Below are positions 8,885 to 17,127 of a stretch of 28,472 nucleotides of DNA, one piece after another. Below the pieces are notes generated by a model that saw only the letters and a list, made by a program, of their open reading frames with translations, searched no databases and had not been told where the DNA came from. A program made the position numbers and the translations under genes. Positions within the stretch are counted from its first letter, which is position 1. Every line of letters starts with the position of its first letter. This DNA comes from Chromera velia (Eukaryota; Sar; Chromeraceae): the NCBI GenBank assembly GCA_018398765.1, contig JAHBMJ010001608.1, positions 1-28,472 on the forward strand, in the 5' to 3' direction.

Positions 8885-10482
8885 CTAGCTATTTGGCTTT
8901 TCGGTGGCACAGAGATAGAACAAGTAGAAGACAGAAAGGTAGAAGCTGGTATCTGAGTAGCGGGGTAGAAAGAAGGGACGGATACAAGGGGAGGGGGAAA
9001 GAGGGGAGGAGGAGGAGGCGAAGGTATGGATGGAATAGGCTTGCCTTCTTTTTTCAATTCCTGAATCCTGGCGTCCCACAACCCAGGCCAAAGCTTCCCT
9101 GCTAAATCTTTTCATCTCATCATTGGTGACCGGCGTTTGCCTTTCTGGCTTCGTGAAAGAAGGGGATGGGACAAGGGAAGGGTGAGGCGGCGAGTTGTCA
9201 TTCGGTTTTGATGGAGATAAGAGGTTGAGAGATAGAGAAACAGCCGCATGTTCGGGGGCTGCATCAGGCTGTAGCTCAACCCCAAAAGAATTCCACAAAC
9301 CAAGAAGAGGAGGATCAATCAAAAACAAATCAATGACCGTAGCTGGGGCACCCCCTTCATAATAAGTGCAAGCCCGTATGAAGTTGATTTCAATCCCTTT
9401 CTTTTCATCTTTCCAAGACAGGCCATTCAAGGAAAGGAGGTTTGCTTTCTCATAAAAGCGAATGGCAGCTCTTCCTGGTTCGTTTACGATTGAACGACAG
9501 TCAGAGCGGTGAGACAGTCTCTCGATTGCTTCTTCCTCCTTGCCTCCCAAGATCTCTTGTAAGTCACCCGTCCCCCTGATCTGTTCCTTTTCCCATGAAA
9601 TTCCTTTAGAAACCTCCTTTCCTATATGGCAATTGAAGTCTCCTGCCACAATGCGAAGGTCGCATAGCGGAATATCATAGACTGCGTTGAGAAGCATCTC
9701 TCTCTCTACCTCTTTCGGTTCATTGTTTCTTAATCTCTTCTCTGCCCCCGATTGGAGGAGATAGACACCGAAAATATGTAGAGATGCATTCGCCCCCCCC
9801 CCCCCTCCTGGGCCGGCAAGCAGCTCCTGAGTGTCAGTTTGACCATACTGGGCCCCACCAACTCCCAAAAAGGCTTTAGACTAGTGACTAAGCATGATTG
9901 GACAAGGATACATACCCCCTCTGTTTTTACTTCCCTATCTTTTGCTCTTTTGTATACCCCCAGTTTTCTTTTGTACCATTCTCGATGACTGAAGTTTTTT
10001 TCTGTGTGGGTGGGTATGTTGATTGAAGTGGTTGTGTACTTCGTTTCAGTCAGGATTGCAATATCGATCCCTTCCAATCACCGGTCAAGCGATTCATTCC
10101 CGAAACGAAAATTAAGACCCCCGACATTTAGCGCGGCAATGGATAGCCTTCTTCCATTCACTGTTATGTTTCGCACGCCGGTTGTAGAGGAAGAAGATGA
10201 AGAAGAAGAAGAGAAAGAAAAAGAAGAAGAGGGAAAAGGTTCACTCTTAGAGAAAATAGAAGGAGGAGACGCTTTAAGAACCCAGTCTGGAATTGACGTG
10301 AAAGCAGAGGGGCGGGAAGAGGAAGATGAAGAGGAGGAGGAAGAAGAGGAGGAGGAGGAGGAAGAAAAAGAAGAAGAAAAAGAAAAAGAAGAAGAAAAAG
10401 AGGAAGAAGAAGAAGAAGAAGAAAAAGAAGAAGAAGAAGAAGAAGAAGAGGAGGAGGAGGAAGAGGAGGAGGAAAAAGAAGA
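8885..10482 (-). pseudogene. LINE AP-type endonuclease domain, frameshifted
   Basis: The domain starts around RNITVNGRRLSIAALNVGG (catalytic Asn motif) near 10175-10120. After TGA at 10078-10080 (where Trp would fit) it continues with DIAILTETK, the catalytic Glu motif. At the C-run 9793-9805 the frame slips by one; both frames around it encode LPAQEGGGG. The rest is in the second frame: IVAGDFNCHIG (metal and substrate residues), ATVIDLFLID and PEHAAVSL, where many APE endonucleases have SDH; here Asp is replaced by Glu. Another slip near 9080 moves to WDARIQELKKEGK. The known role is nicking target DNA to prime reverse transcription; this copy cannot make it intact. Confidence 0.75.
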
Positions 10483-10486
10483 CTAA
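10190..10486. repeat. Purine-strand low-complexity tract (GAA/GAG)n
   Basis: The plus strand is almost all A and G. In the LINE reading frame on the minus strand it encodes runs of Ser (TCT/TCC) split by a normal-looking segment around 10225-10315 (AFTSIPDWVLKASPP). The plus-strand poly-Glu ORF here is a shadow of this repeat. Confidence 0.8.
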
Positions 10487-11046
10487 CACGATGAAGAGGT
10501 AGGGTGAGGTGCCTTTTTGAGGCCAGTGATCGGTTTTCGTCTTCTGCTAGCCCAGAAAGTGGCTCTCATTAATTGAGGCACAAGTGAGGCCGAGATCCAT
10601 GCAGTCCTTTCCCATTCTTCCCGTCTGATTTCGTATTCTCTCTTTCTTCCATTTCCTCCCCTGACAGACACAATTTTCACAATGTGAGTGATAAGAGGGG
10701 GAGCCCCGCTTCCCGCCTCATCAGTGGCGCTGCTCTCCTCTTCAGAATCTGTCTTCTCTTCTTTACAAAAGAAACCCCCACACCCCCCCACTCCCAGTAC
10801 TCCCCTATATACATCACAGATGGGAAAACGACAGACAGAGATAGGGGAAGTATGACGATACATATATGCATCTTCCTCTTCACTTTCTGTCTGTCTGGCT
10901 CTCTGTTTAGGTGGCTTCCTATTGCTCTCCTCTCTTTCTATTTCTGCTTGCTGTATGTCTGTCTGTCTATCTACCTGCCTTGGAGGTCTGCCTCTTCGTC
11001 TTCTCTTTCTCTGGTCTGTAGGCTCCCTGTCAGTCTGTCTGCCTGT
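10483..11046 (-). pseudogene. Upstream LINE ORF fragment with basic repeats
   Basis: The frame is open from 11046 down to TAG at 10483-10485, in the same frame as the Ser tract and endonuclease. It has repeated DRQTD/RQT units rich in Arg and Lys, then an acidic stretch (KTDSEEESSATDEAG) and RREEWERTAWISASLVPQL. Basic sequence upstream of the endonuclease could serve nucleic-acid binding as in LINE ORF1 regions, but no zinc knuckle or RRM was seen. It may be the N-terminus of the same polyprotein, with the TAG as damage. Confidence 0.4.
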
Positions 11047-11190
11047 CTATCCTAGGAGTCTTTCTCTACGTCTGTTTCTTTCTGGTTCCAGTGGCTGTCT
11101 GTCGGTCTATCTATCCACCTGTCTTGGAGGTTTTCCTCTTTATCTGTTTCTTTCTGGTTCTTCTGGCTGTCTGTCTATCTGCCTATCTGC
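10945..11190. repeat. Imperfect tandem repeat, about 75 bp period
   Basis: Three units share CTGTCTRTCTATC, CCTTGGAGGT or CTAGGAGT, and TCTTTCTCTGG or TTTCTTTCTGGTTC blocks, interleaved with GTCT tetranucleotides. On the minus strand they encode basic residues of the upstream LINE ORF. Confidence 0.55.
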
Positions 11191-11320
11191 AGGGGAGGGA
11201 GAAGAGAAGGGTGAAGGAGAAGAAGAAGAAGAAGAAGAAGAAGAGAGACGATTCCATGGATTTCTGCATCCCCCAAACTAGCTAGGCATGCATCTGATAC
11301 AAGCCCTTTGAGCAGCTACA

Positions 11321-11530
11321 CAGGCATTTTTTTTCAAGAGACCGTCTACGCCTGCGGTGTAGATGGTCAAAACACCGTCCAGATATGCGGCTTTGGCTTT
11401 TAAAACACCATAAATGATGCACGTCTGCAGCGTGGACTTTCAAGCTTATCCAAAAATATGGCCTGGACTTTCGAGTAGTAGTTAGGTTCAAGGAGGTCAC
11501 GCCTGCGGCGTGGCCTTTCAAGAATGGATT
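11321..11530 (+). repeat. Dispersed imperfect tandem repeat, copy 2
   Basis: About five units begin with CTTTYAARR-like strings and carry CGCCTGCGGYGT or CGTCTGCAGCGT cores (about 11350, 11430, 11501). The best unit matches the copy at 5899-5921. Confidence 0.6.
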
Positions 11531-11606
11531 TTTAAGCGGCATAAAATTTTAAGTAGCCTTGAGTGTTAGGGGGGTACTGCTTACATACAAGCAGTCACCA
11601 AAAAAA

Positions 11607-11776
11607 GGCCCCGGAAAGCAACGGAAAGTTGGAGGGGCACTTATCCGTTGCAGTGTACAAAAAAGGATGGATTTTGTGCTTTCCGGGGTCATTCGCACGC
11701 TTGCGTGCGTCAGATATATACATGAGCTCAGGGAGATTGTTTCCTAAGTGCCCTTTGCGCTTTGCTTTCCGGGGCC
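11607..11776. repeat. Foldback element (inverted repeat about 35 bp)
   Basis: GGCCCCGGAAAGCA at 11607-11620 is perfectly complementary to 11763-11776, and the match extends inward imperfectly through GGGCACTTA. A further TTTCCGGGG occurs inside near 11679. This is consistent with a 170-bp MITE-like or foldback element. Confidence 0.6.
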
Positions 11777-11815
11777 ATGCATGGAGGGGGCCAGAAACAC
11801 TAGAGAAGTATATCT

Positions 11816-11893
11816 TGCGTGATTAGAACTGCATATCTGTGATCAGAACTGATCAGAACTGCACATGCGTGATCAAAACTGATCCGAACTACA
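11816..11893 (+). repeat. Short GATC(A)RAACTG tandem repeat
   Basis: Five near-copies of GATCAGAACTG (with GATTAGAACTG, GATCAAAACTG and GATCCGAACTA variants), partly arranged in a longer unit that starts GCGTGAT. Confidence 0.7.
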
Positions 11894-12290
11894 TCATGAG
11901 TGGAATTTGAGCTCAAAAGAAATAAATAGAATCTGAGTAGTTTCAAAAGAGTGACAAAGATTGAGAAGTATGTTCCTCTGTCCATCTAGCTAGAATAACC
12001 TTTTCTGAGTTAGTGACGTAACAAGAGACGCTGACAGAGTGTCGTGTATTAGTCAGTAGCCAGGCGTTGTTCAACTTTGAGCGCCAGATAGGTTTACGCT
12101 CAGCTGTTCTCACAAAAGAAGTGAAGTGCTAGCGTTTCGGTAAAACTCTGTAGTCTTGTGGAAAAGGTTTATAGGTGTACAGTCCCGCAGTGCTAAAGAT
12201 TTTACGGTTTTTTTCGGTAGCTAAAACAGCCTTCCCACTCCGTACACTCTTTAATTTGCCGTACATCTCTATCTTGTTCACCTTTTCTCT

Positions 12291-12510
12291 ATGTTCGGTC
12301 AGTAGCCTACGGAAGGGATTTTCGGGCAGCCAGCCCAACAAGGGGGCCTTTTTGGCCAGCAGCAGCCTGCAGCAGGAGGAGTGTTCGAACAGCCGCTGTG
12401 ACAGCAAGGGTCAGTCTTCGGTCAGCCCACTGGAGGAGGAGGATTGACAATGTTTGGACAGCCAGCTCAACAGGACGGTTCGGTGTTTGGACAGCAGCCT
12501 CAGCAGGGCG
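12291..12510 (+). pseudogene. FG-repeat nucleoporin-like N-terminal exon with in-frame stops
   Basis: From ATG 12291 the frame reads MFGQ, TAG (12303-12305), PTEGIFGQPAQQGGLFGQQQ, then GGVFEQPL, TGA (12399-12401), QQGSVFGQPTGGGG, MFGQPAQQDGSVFGQQPQQG. FG and GLFG dipeptides spaced by Gln/Gly/Pro linkers are the hallmark of phenylalanine-glycine nucleoporins of the Nup98 type, which form the nuclear-pore permeability barrier. A strong donor GTATGT follows at 12511, leaving phase 1, so this looks like a first exon. The next exon was not identified; the gag/integrase element lies in what would be the intron. The two stops suggest a relic. In parallel repeats the codons are CAG TAG CCT here and CAG CAG CCT at about 12492-12500. 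Confidence 0.5.
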
Positions 12511-12813
12511 GTATGTTCGAGAGAAGTTTTGTATGCCGTTTGCTGTATATCGCGTGTACGCCCTATTTGAGGTTTGCGTGCGTCAGACATCCGCTGTTGC
12601 GCAACACCCCATGTGTTGTTCAGGAGATGATTCATGTGTTGCCTTTAGCCACTAGATTTAGCCACACGTATCCGCATCCAGATTGATGACGTCGATATCT
12701 GAGAGTCTTTCATGTCGGCCTATTGATTGAGACAGACTCTGCAGATTGACAGACTTCTAGATTGTCTAGGCACTGACAGTTCTTTTCTCCTGTGATCGGG
12801 TGTGAGTCTGCAT

Positions 12814-12846
12814 CGATGGTAGGCTAGCTGAGTACCGTATTTTCTG
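12814..12846 (+). repeat. Left 33-bp boundary repeat
   Basis: Begins CGATGGTAGGCTAGCTGA and ends ACCGTATTTTCTG. It matches 16844-16876 except for G at 12832 against C at 16862. It contains the palindrome GCTAGC. Confidence 0.85.
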
Positions 12847-12892
12847 CCGTTAACAGCCTATGTGCTCTATCTTCTCTTTCAGAGCTTCCAAA

Positions 12893-14128
12893 ATGTCTTC
12901 CAAAGAGCTGGCCTTTTCCCCAACTGTTCCTTCCCAACGTAAAGACTTTGACTCCCAAGCAGCTTAGTTTAATTCTCTGAAAATATGGCTGCAGTGGAAT
13001 TGCTCCAAGGCTGGAACTGAGGGTTTTATTGGCGCCTGCATCCTCCAGATGGCATAAGTGGATCCTCCCCTGTCCGGGGAATTTCAGAACATCTACGATG
13101 AGTTCGTTCAGCCGAACATATGGCCTGTTCAGGGCCGTCTCCTTCCTCCCAGGAATACTGCTGCCAACATGGAGGCAGGCCTAGCGCCGCCAGAAGAGGA
13201 TGGTTCCTGGACCCTGGAGCTCCCTCTTACCACCTTCCTCAGGAATGAGTACTTCCCCCGAGTTGCATCCCAGTTCACAGCAGCATCCCCGGAGATGAGA
13301 CGCAAGGTGTGTCAGGAATATCTGCTCGTCTTTAATGTGAAGGCCCCCAAAGGTCGTTCCCCGATGGAGTCTTTGAAAGCTTTCGCAAAGTTTATCTCCA
13401 TTGCAGGGACGGGACTTCAGGTTTCTGACCGTGACCTCGGTGAAGCCTTCCATACTGCCCTGCCGCCCACCATCTAACAGTTCGCTGCGAATGAACCAGC
13501 AGCTGTGTGTGCTGTGCAGAATGGGGCTGCCGTCTCTGTCAGCCAGTCTTGGGCCCAATATCAAGCGTGGCTGCCTGCATGGCTGTGCAAGCAGGGGAGT
13601 ACTCACTCGTTCAACAGGTACTCATAGATGATTGAGTTTAAGGGGGGCTCCATTGTTTGGTCCTATCCCTCTGCTGACTTGACTCTACAGCAGGCTAATT
13701 CCCATTCCGCCTTGCTGCCTGCCGACTCTGTCCAATCTCTGCAGAATACCCAAACTCGCAACCAAAAACCCTGTCTCCGTCTCTATATTCCCGATGAATT
13801 CTTTGCGGCGATGACAATTGAAGAGGCCCAGGTGATGTCGACAGTCGTGCGTCGCTTCTTGCGTCGTCTCAGTAGAGGCCGTGGGGGCAGGGATGGACAG
13901 AGAGGGGGTTTTCAGGGATCCCAATCCAGCTGTGGTGGTTTCCAACAGTCATAACAGCAACCAAGGGGGGGGGCACAAGTCGTTCCTACTTGTTGTAGCT
14001 GTGGTTACAACCCTTCCGCAGTCCCCCGTCAGCCTGGGTCGTCTTCCTCCCAGTTCCGCTCCTCTTATGCGCAGAGAGGAGGGGGGAGACCTTTCACCGG
14101 TATTCGGGGTAGATCAAGGGGTCGCTAA
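12893..14128 (+). pseudogene. Gag-like polyprotein, interrupted by TAA/TAG
   Basis: One frame runs from ATG 12893 (preceded by TCTTCTCTTTCAG, a possible acceptor) to TAA 14126-14128. It is broken only by TAG 12965, TAA 13055, TAA 13475, TAG 13625 and TAA 13952; there is no frameshift and no TGA. The intact stretch 13058-13474 (YDEFVQPNIWPVQGRLLPPR...MRRKVCQEYLLVFNVKAPKG) has the size and mixed helical character of a capsid domain. The C-terminal part is Arg/Gly-rich (SRGRGGRDGQRGGF, then CCSCGY and RGGGRPFTGIRGRSRGR), which fits a nucleocapsid-like RNA-binding tail, although no full CCHC knuckle is seen. Family assignment rests on position and composition. Confidence 0.55.
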
Positions 14129-14890
14129 GGGATGCTAATGAAAGGCCCCGTACCTTCTATGCCAATGCAGATGAATCCATCGAATACTACCAGGAGAATG
14201 ATCCTCCCGAGGAGGGAGAGGAAGAGGAGTATGATGGAGAAGGTTTAACCCATGTGAGTGACGAAGAGCTCACGCACTATTTCACCCTGTGCACCGAGCG
14301 TATCTAGGAGTTGGGTGTCACGCCCGACACCTATCTTGCCAACTTCTCCACTCAGCATGAGTTTGCCCATATTCTCGAGTACAAATATTCCTCTTCCCTC
14401 CTCTCATTAGTCCAGGCAGTCCTCTCTCAGACTGCCCAAGATTCCTCAGACCGCCGCCGTCTCCTCCGATGCCTGCATAACACCGGTTGCACGTTCACGT
14501 TAATTCTGGAATCTAGTTCTGGAATTCGTTCTGGGTTTACCAATCGTTCGTATAATCTAGAGACATCCCTTTGTCTCCAAGTATAGCACAGCAGAGGGGG
14601 GCGCTGGTTTGGGCATCGAGTCGACAGAGAGGGTTGGAATTGAGATCCCGCTGCCTGTGTGGGGGGGAGAAGTCCAAAAGATCCGAATTGTCAGTAAAGT
14701 CACTACCCATTCCAGGGTTGAGTTCGTGATTCTTTCCTCGGTGTATGTGGATGCGTTCTTTGAAGGCAGAGCGCTAGTGCTTTGTGGTCTGGTGGAGCAG
14801 ACCTAGCTTCATCGTACTCGACCCTCTAGGACCTCCCCCCGGTTCCGACCTCAAGCAATGCCGCTGGTCGAGCTTCACGACGGTCCCTCA
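14122..14890 (+). pseudogene. Pol N-terminal segment, possible protease remnant
   Basis: The frame is -1 relative to gag. From 14122 it reads LRDANERPRTFYANADESI, an acidic stretch, HVSDEELTHYFTLCTERI, TAG (14305), ELGVTPDTYLANFSTQHEFA and on to TAG at 14584. A second frame (from about 14560) carries STAEGGAGLGIESTERVGIE, VSKVTTHSRVEFVILSS and a TGA at about 14889. The layout resembles the aspartic-protease region of copia pol, but no clear D-S/T-G triad is visible (LESSS is the nearest), so protease is a weak call. After it, 14891-15238 holds pyrimidine-rich sequence and no clear domain. Confidence 0.35.
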
Positions 14891-15238
14891 TGAGAAGCCC
14901 GGCAGGGCCTGCGAGAACGCCAGCAAAGGAAGCTAGGGCACTGCCCCCCTGCCGGTGAGTTGAAGAGAGAACATCAAGCAAAGATGAATGAGCATGCTTT
15001 CCTTCTTTCTCTTTTTTTCCTCTCCTCCGGAGTTTCTTTCTTTGAGTCGTCGTTTTGTTTTTTCTTTTAATTGAAGGATGTCGCAAGCTTCTTTCCTCTG
15101 CCCCTTTCTCTTTAAAAGGTTGTTTTGTGAATGATTCCACTCATGCCTTGCTTGACTTCCCATATGCAGTAGAGGAAGGGAGCTTTGTGTGCACTGGAGT
15201 CAACCTCTGCACGGTGACCAAAGAACGAAGACCGACGC

Positions 15239-16675
15239 ATGTGCTTTCCTGTTCCTTTACGTCGACCTGGTGGTAGGAAGGCGATCCCCTCTCATGACTT
15301 CTTTGGGGAAGCAACCTCCTTAGCTGGCAACTGCTTGCCTGCCTTGCGAGACAAGGTCTTGTATGAATACCTTCGGCATGGGTGTGCAATGTACGTTCGA
15401 CTGAGAGCCATATGGTCAGAGTGTGATCAGAAGTCTTTCTTGAGTACTCTTCGTACTGTTATTGAGGCCGTTCTTCGCTTCTATCCCGCTTGTGCTCTGA
15501 CCAAATGTCACATTGAGTTTCTTTCTTTCCGTCCTCACTCTTTCGCTTCCTATCTTTCCTTTCTTGAAGAGGTTTGGGGAGATTTGCTTTTTATTTCCGA
15601 AATCGATATCTCTTTCCCTCTTCACCATGTTTCTTTTCATGCCAATCTCTCCATCGTTTTTTCTTTGGTTGACCAAGCGTCTGGTTGTACAATTGCTTAT
15701 CCTGTCTTGAGTAAAGGAACCAAGAGTCTCTTTCCAGTTGTCGTTGAATGGCTCTCTCATGGGGGGGCTATGCGTATTTTCTGTTGTGACAACGAGAAGG
15801 CTCTCATGGAAGGAGACGTTGCCTCTGTTCTTTTGAGGCATGGAGCTTACACCATCCCTGTTCCCCCTGGTTCCTCAAAAGGTCCATGTAAAACTTGGAA
15901 TCGTATTCTTCACGCAGGACTAGAATCAGCTTTCATTTGCTTTAGTTTTCCCCTGTCCTGGGCTCCTTTTGTTGTTTGCTCGATCGTCAAGTATTCGTAC
16001 AATAGAACCACAACAAGTGAAAGAAGGACTCCCATCATGCGCAGTGAAGGAAAAGAAGCAGACTACACCTTCCTCTTTGGGGACTTTGTCGTTTGGCGAC
16101 CTCATGTACAGAATAAAATGAAAGGCTGCCGTTTCCGAGCTTATTTTGGTGTTTTTCTTTTCGATGCGTCTAATCAAGAGTATGTCTGCGCTCCGTGGGA
16201 CTTGGAACGTTTCTGTTGGAGTCCAAGTCCACACTGTGTTGGCTGGGTGCGATTGCATTCAGCGTTTCCAGGTGTGGTCACTCGAAGTCGATTGTGGGGA
16301 TTCATCCTTCCCCGTTCTTCCCTTCCCCTTCCCTGTTCCAATTCCATTTCTGTCCCTCTCCAGTCTTCCCAACCTCCTTTCTGTCGACCTTCTCGCATCC
16401 CTCCTTCAACTTTCCGTCCCCTTCCTTTGTGTTTTTCAAGGGGTTCTGGGTATGTTTTGTCAGAAGAGAGCATTGAGGATGATGAAGTGATTCTGCCTGT
16501 CCCTGTTTCTTCTACTCTGTTTTCTCCATCCCTGCCTCCTTCTTCCCTAGCTTCCTCTATCTCTGTCCCTGCTCCTTACCCTCCTGCTTTGCCTCCCGTC
16601 CCTCGTCCCCGTCTCCCTGTCCCCTCTTTATCTTTTTATCTTCTTTCAGCTCTTCTTCCTCTTCTTCGCGAATGA
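15239..16675 (+). CDS. Ty1/copia-like integrase, catalytic Glu apparently lost
   Basis: A 478-codon ORF ending in TGA. Residues 79-90 (LRFYPACALTKC) may be the end of the zinc-binding N-terminal region. The catalytic core follows: FISEIDISFP with D123, SLVDQASGCTIAYPVLSKGT, and FCCDNEKALMEGD with D184. At the third position, in GSSKGPCKTWNR, the usual NG..ER block is replaced and Lys218 sits where Glu is expected. Downstream, TPIMRSEGKEADYTFLFGDF and FRAYFGVFLFDASNQEYVC match the copia-type region after the core. The last 150 residues are Pro/Ser-rich with an acidic patch (SEESIEDDE). Integrases of this family insert element cDNA into host DNA. The start is uncertain: TGA at 15215 closes the frame upstream and ATG 15239 is only the first available. 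Confidence 0.7.
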   Translation: MCFPVPLRRPGGRKAIPSHDFFGEATSLAGNCLPALRDKVLYEYLRHGCAMYVRLRAIWSECDQKSFLSTLRTVIEAVLRFYPACALTKCHIEFLSFRPHSFASYLSFLEEVWGDLLFISEIDISFPLHHVSFHANLSIVFSLVDQASGCTIAYPVLSKGTKSLFPVVVEWLSHGGAMRIFCCDNEKALMEGDVASVLLRHGAYTIPVPPGSSKGPCKTWNRILHAGLESAFICFSFPLSWAPFVVCSIVKYSYNRTTTSERRTPIMRSEGKEADYTFLFGDFVVWRPHVQNKMKGCRFRAYFGVFLFDASNQEYVCAPWDLERFCWSPSPHCVGWVRLHSAFPGVVTRSRLWGFILPRSSLPLPCSNSISVPLQSSQPPFCRPSRIPPSTFRPLPLCFSRGSGYVLSEESIEDDEVILPVPVSSTLFSPSLPPSSLASSISVPAPYPPALPPVPRPRLPVPSLSFYLLSALLPLLRE

Positions 16676-16843
16676 AATCTTCGGGTTTGGGGGTGTGTGC
16701 GTTGATTTTAAGTCAATTTGGGAAGTTGTTTGCTGTTGAGTTTAATCGTCCGGCAAGAAGGGATGGACGTCTGCCTGTCACTTCCCTCACTCAGTCTTCT
16801 CCATCCTCCAAAGTTGAACATTTGCTGGGTCTTCCCATGTCAG

Positions 16844-16876
16844 CGATGGTAGGCTAGCTGACTACCGTATTTTCTG
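16844..16876 (+). repeat. Right 33-bp boundary repeat
   Basis: Same orientation as the left copy and about 4030 bp away. It is followed by a CAG-rich stretch (about 16890-16955) that also resembles Gln-rich coding but is interrupted by TGA. Confidence 0.85.
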
Positions 16877-17127
16877 GGGAACACAGCCCCAGCATCAGCA
16901 GCAGCAGGGCGAACTTAAAGTTTTTTCAGAACACTGAGGACAGCAGCAGCAGCAACTGGGTGTTAGGCTGAGGGGGTGCCTTGGGGGAAGGTACGAACTT
17001 CTTCCGGCGCCCCGGGATGAGGGGAGCGCATGTCGAGTCGGACGAAGAAGTAGTCATATAGCCGTCGCCACCCAGTCCGCCAGAACCCAACTCCCCCTTC
17101 CCCAACCCCCCTATAACCACTCCTATA

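Larger units (their letters stand above)
6612..11046 (-). mobile_element. Degenerate non-LTR (LINE) retrotransposon with APE endonuclease and RT
   Basis: Reading leftward, the interval holds a 5' ORF fragment with basic repeats, a Ser-rich tract, an AP-type endonuclease, a charged linker, a reverse transcriptase with the FVDFSKAFD, GVKQGD and YADD blocks, and a C-terminal region ending in TGA at 6612-6614. This order is that of APE-bearing LINEs. The copy is inactive: in-frame stops at 10483 (TAG), 10078 (TGA), one TGA in the linker near 8817, 8424 (TAA) and 6879 (TAG), plus frameshifts at the 13-C run 9793-9805, near 9080, near 7450 and near 7250. The clade could not be assigned. Exact ends are unknown. 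Confidence 0.85.
12814..16876 (+). mobile_element. Gag/integrase retroelement without recognisable RT, flanked by 33-bp direct repeats
   Basis: A gag-like frame (12893-14128), a pol-like segment (14122-14890) and an integrase ORF (15239-16675) lie in order between two copies of a 33-bp repeat at 12814-12846 and 16844-16876 that differ at one base. The integrase is followed by a TP..R.EGK block and a GVFLFD-like block, as in Ty1/copia elements, where integrase precedes RT. No RT or RNase H motif is present before the right-hand repeat. The element is decayed: many in-frame TAA/TAG codons and several frame changes. Whether the 33-bp repeats are LTR remnants or something else is unknown. Confidence 0.65.

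Noticed and set aside
7139-10077. An active LINE
   Set aside because: Catalytic motifs are visible, but at least four frameshifts and several stops separate them.
10004-10486. Plus-strand poly-Glu ORF of 160 codons
   Set aside because: It is the complement of the LINE Ser tract and endonuclease start; the minus frame carries the recognisable domain.
14826-15140. Minus-strand ORF in the retroelement
   Set aside because: Low-complexity Lys/Arg sequence antisense to a pyrimidine-rich tract, with no domain.
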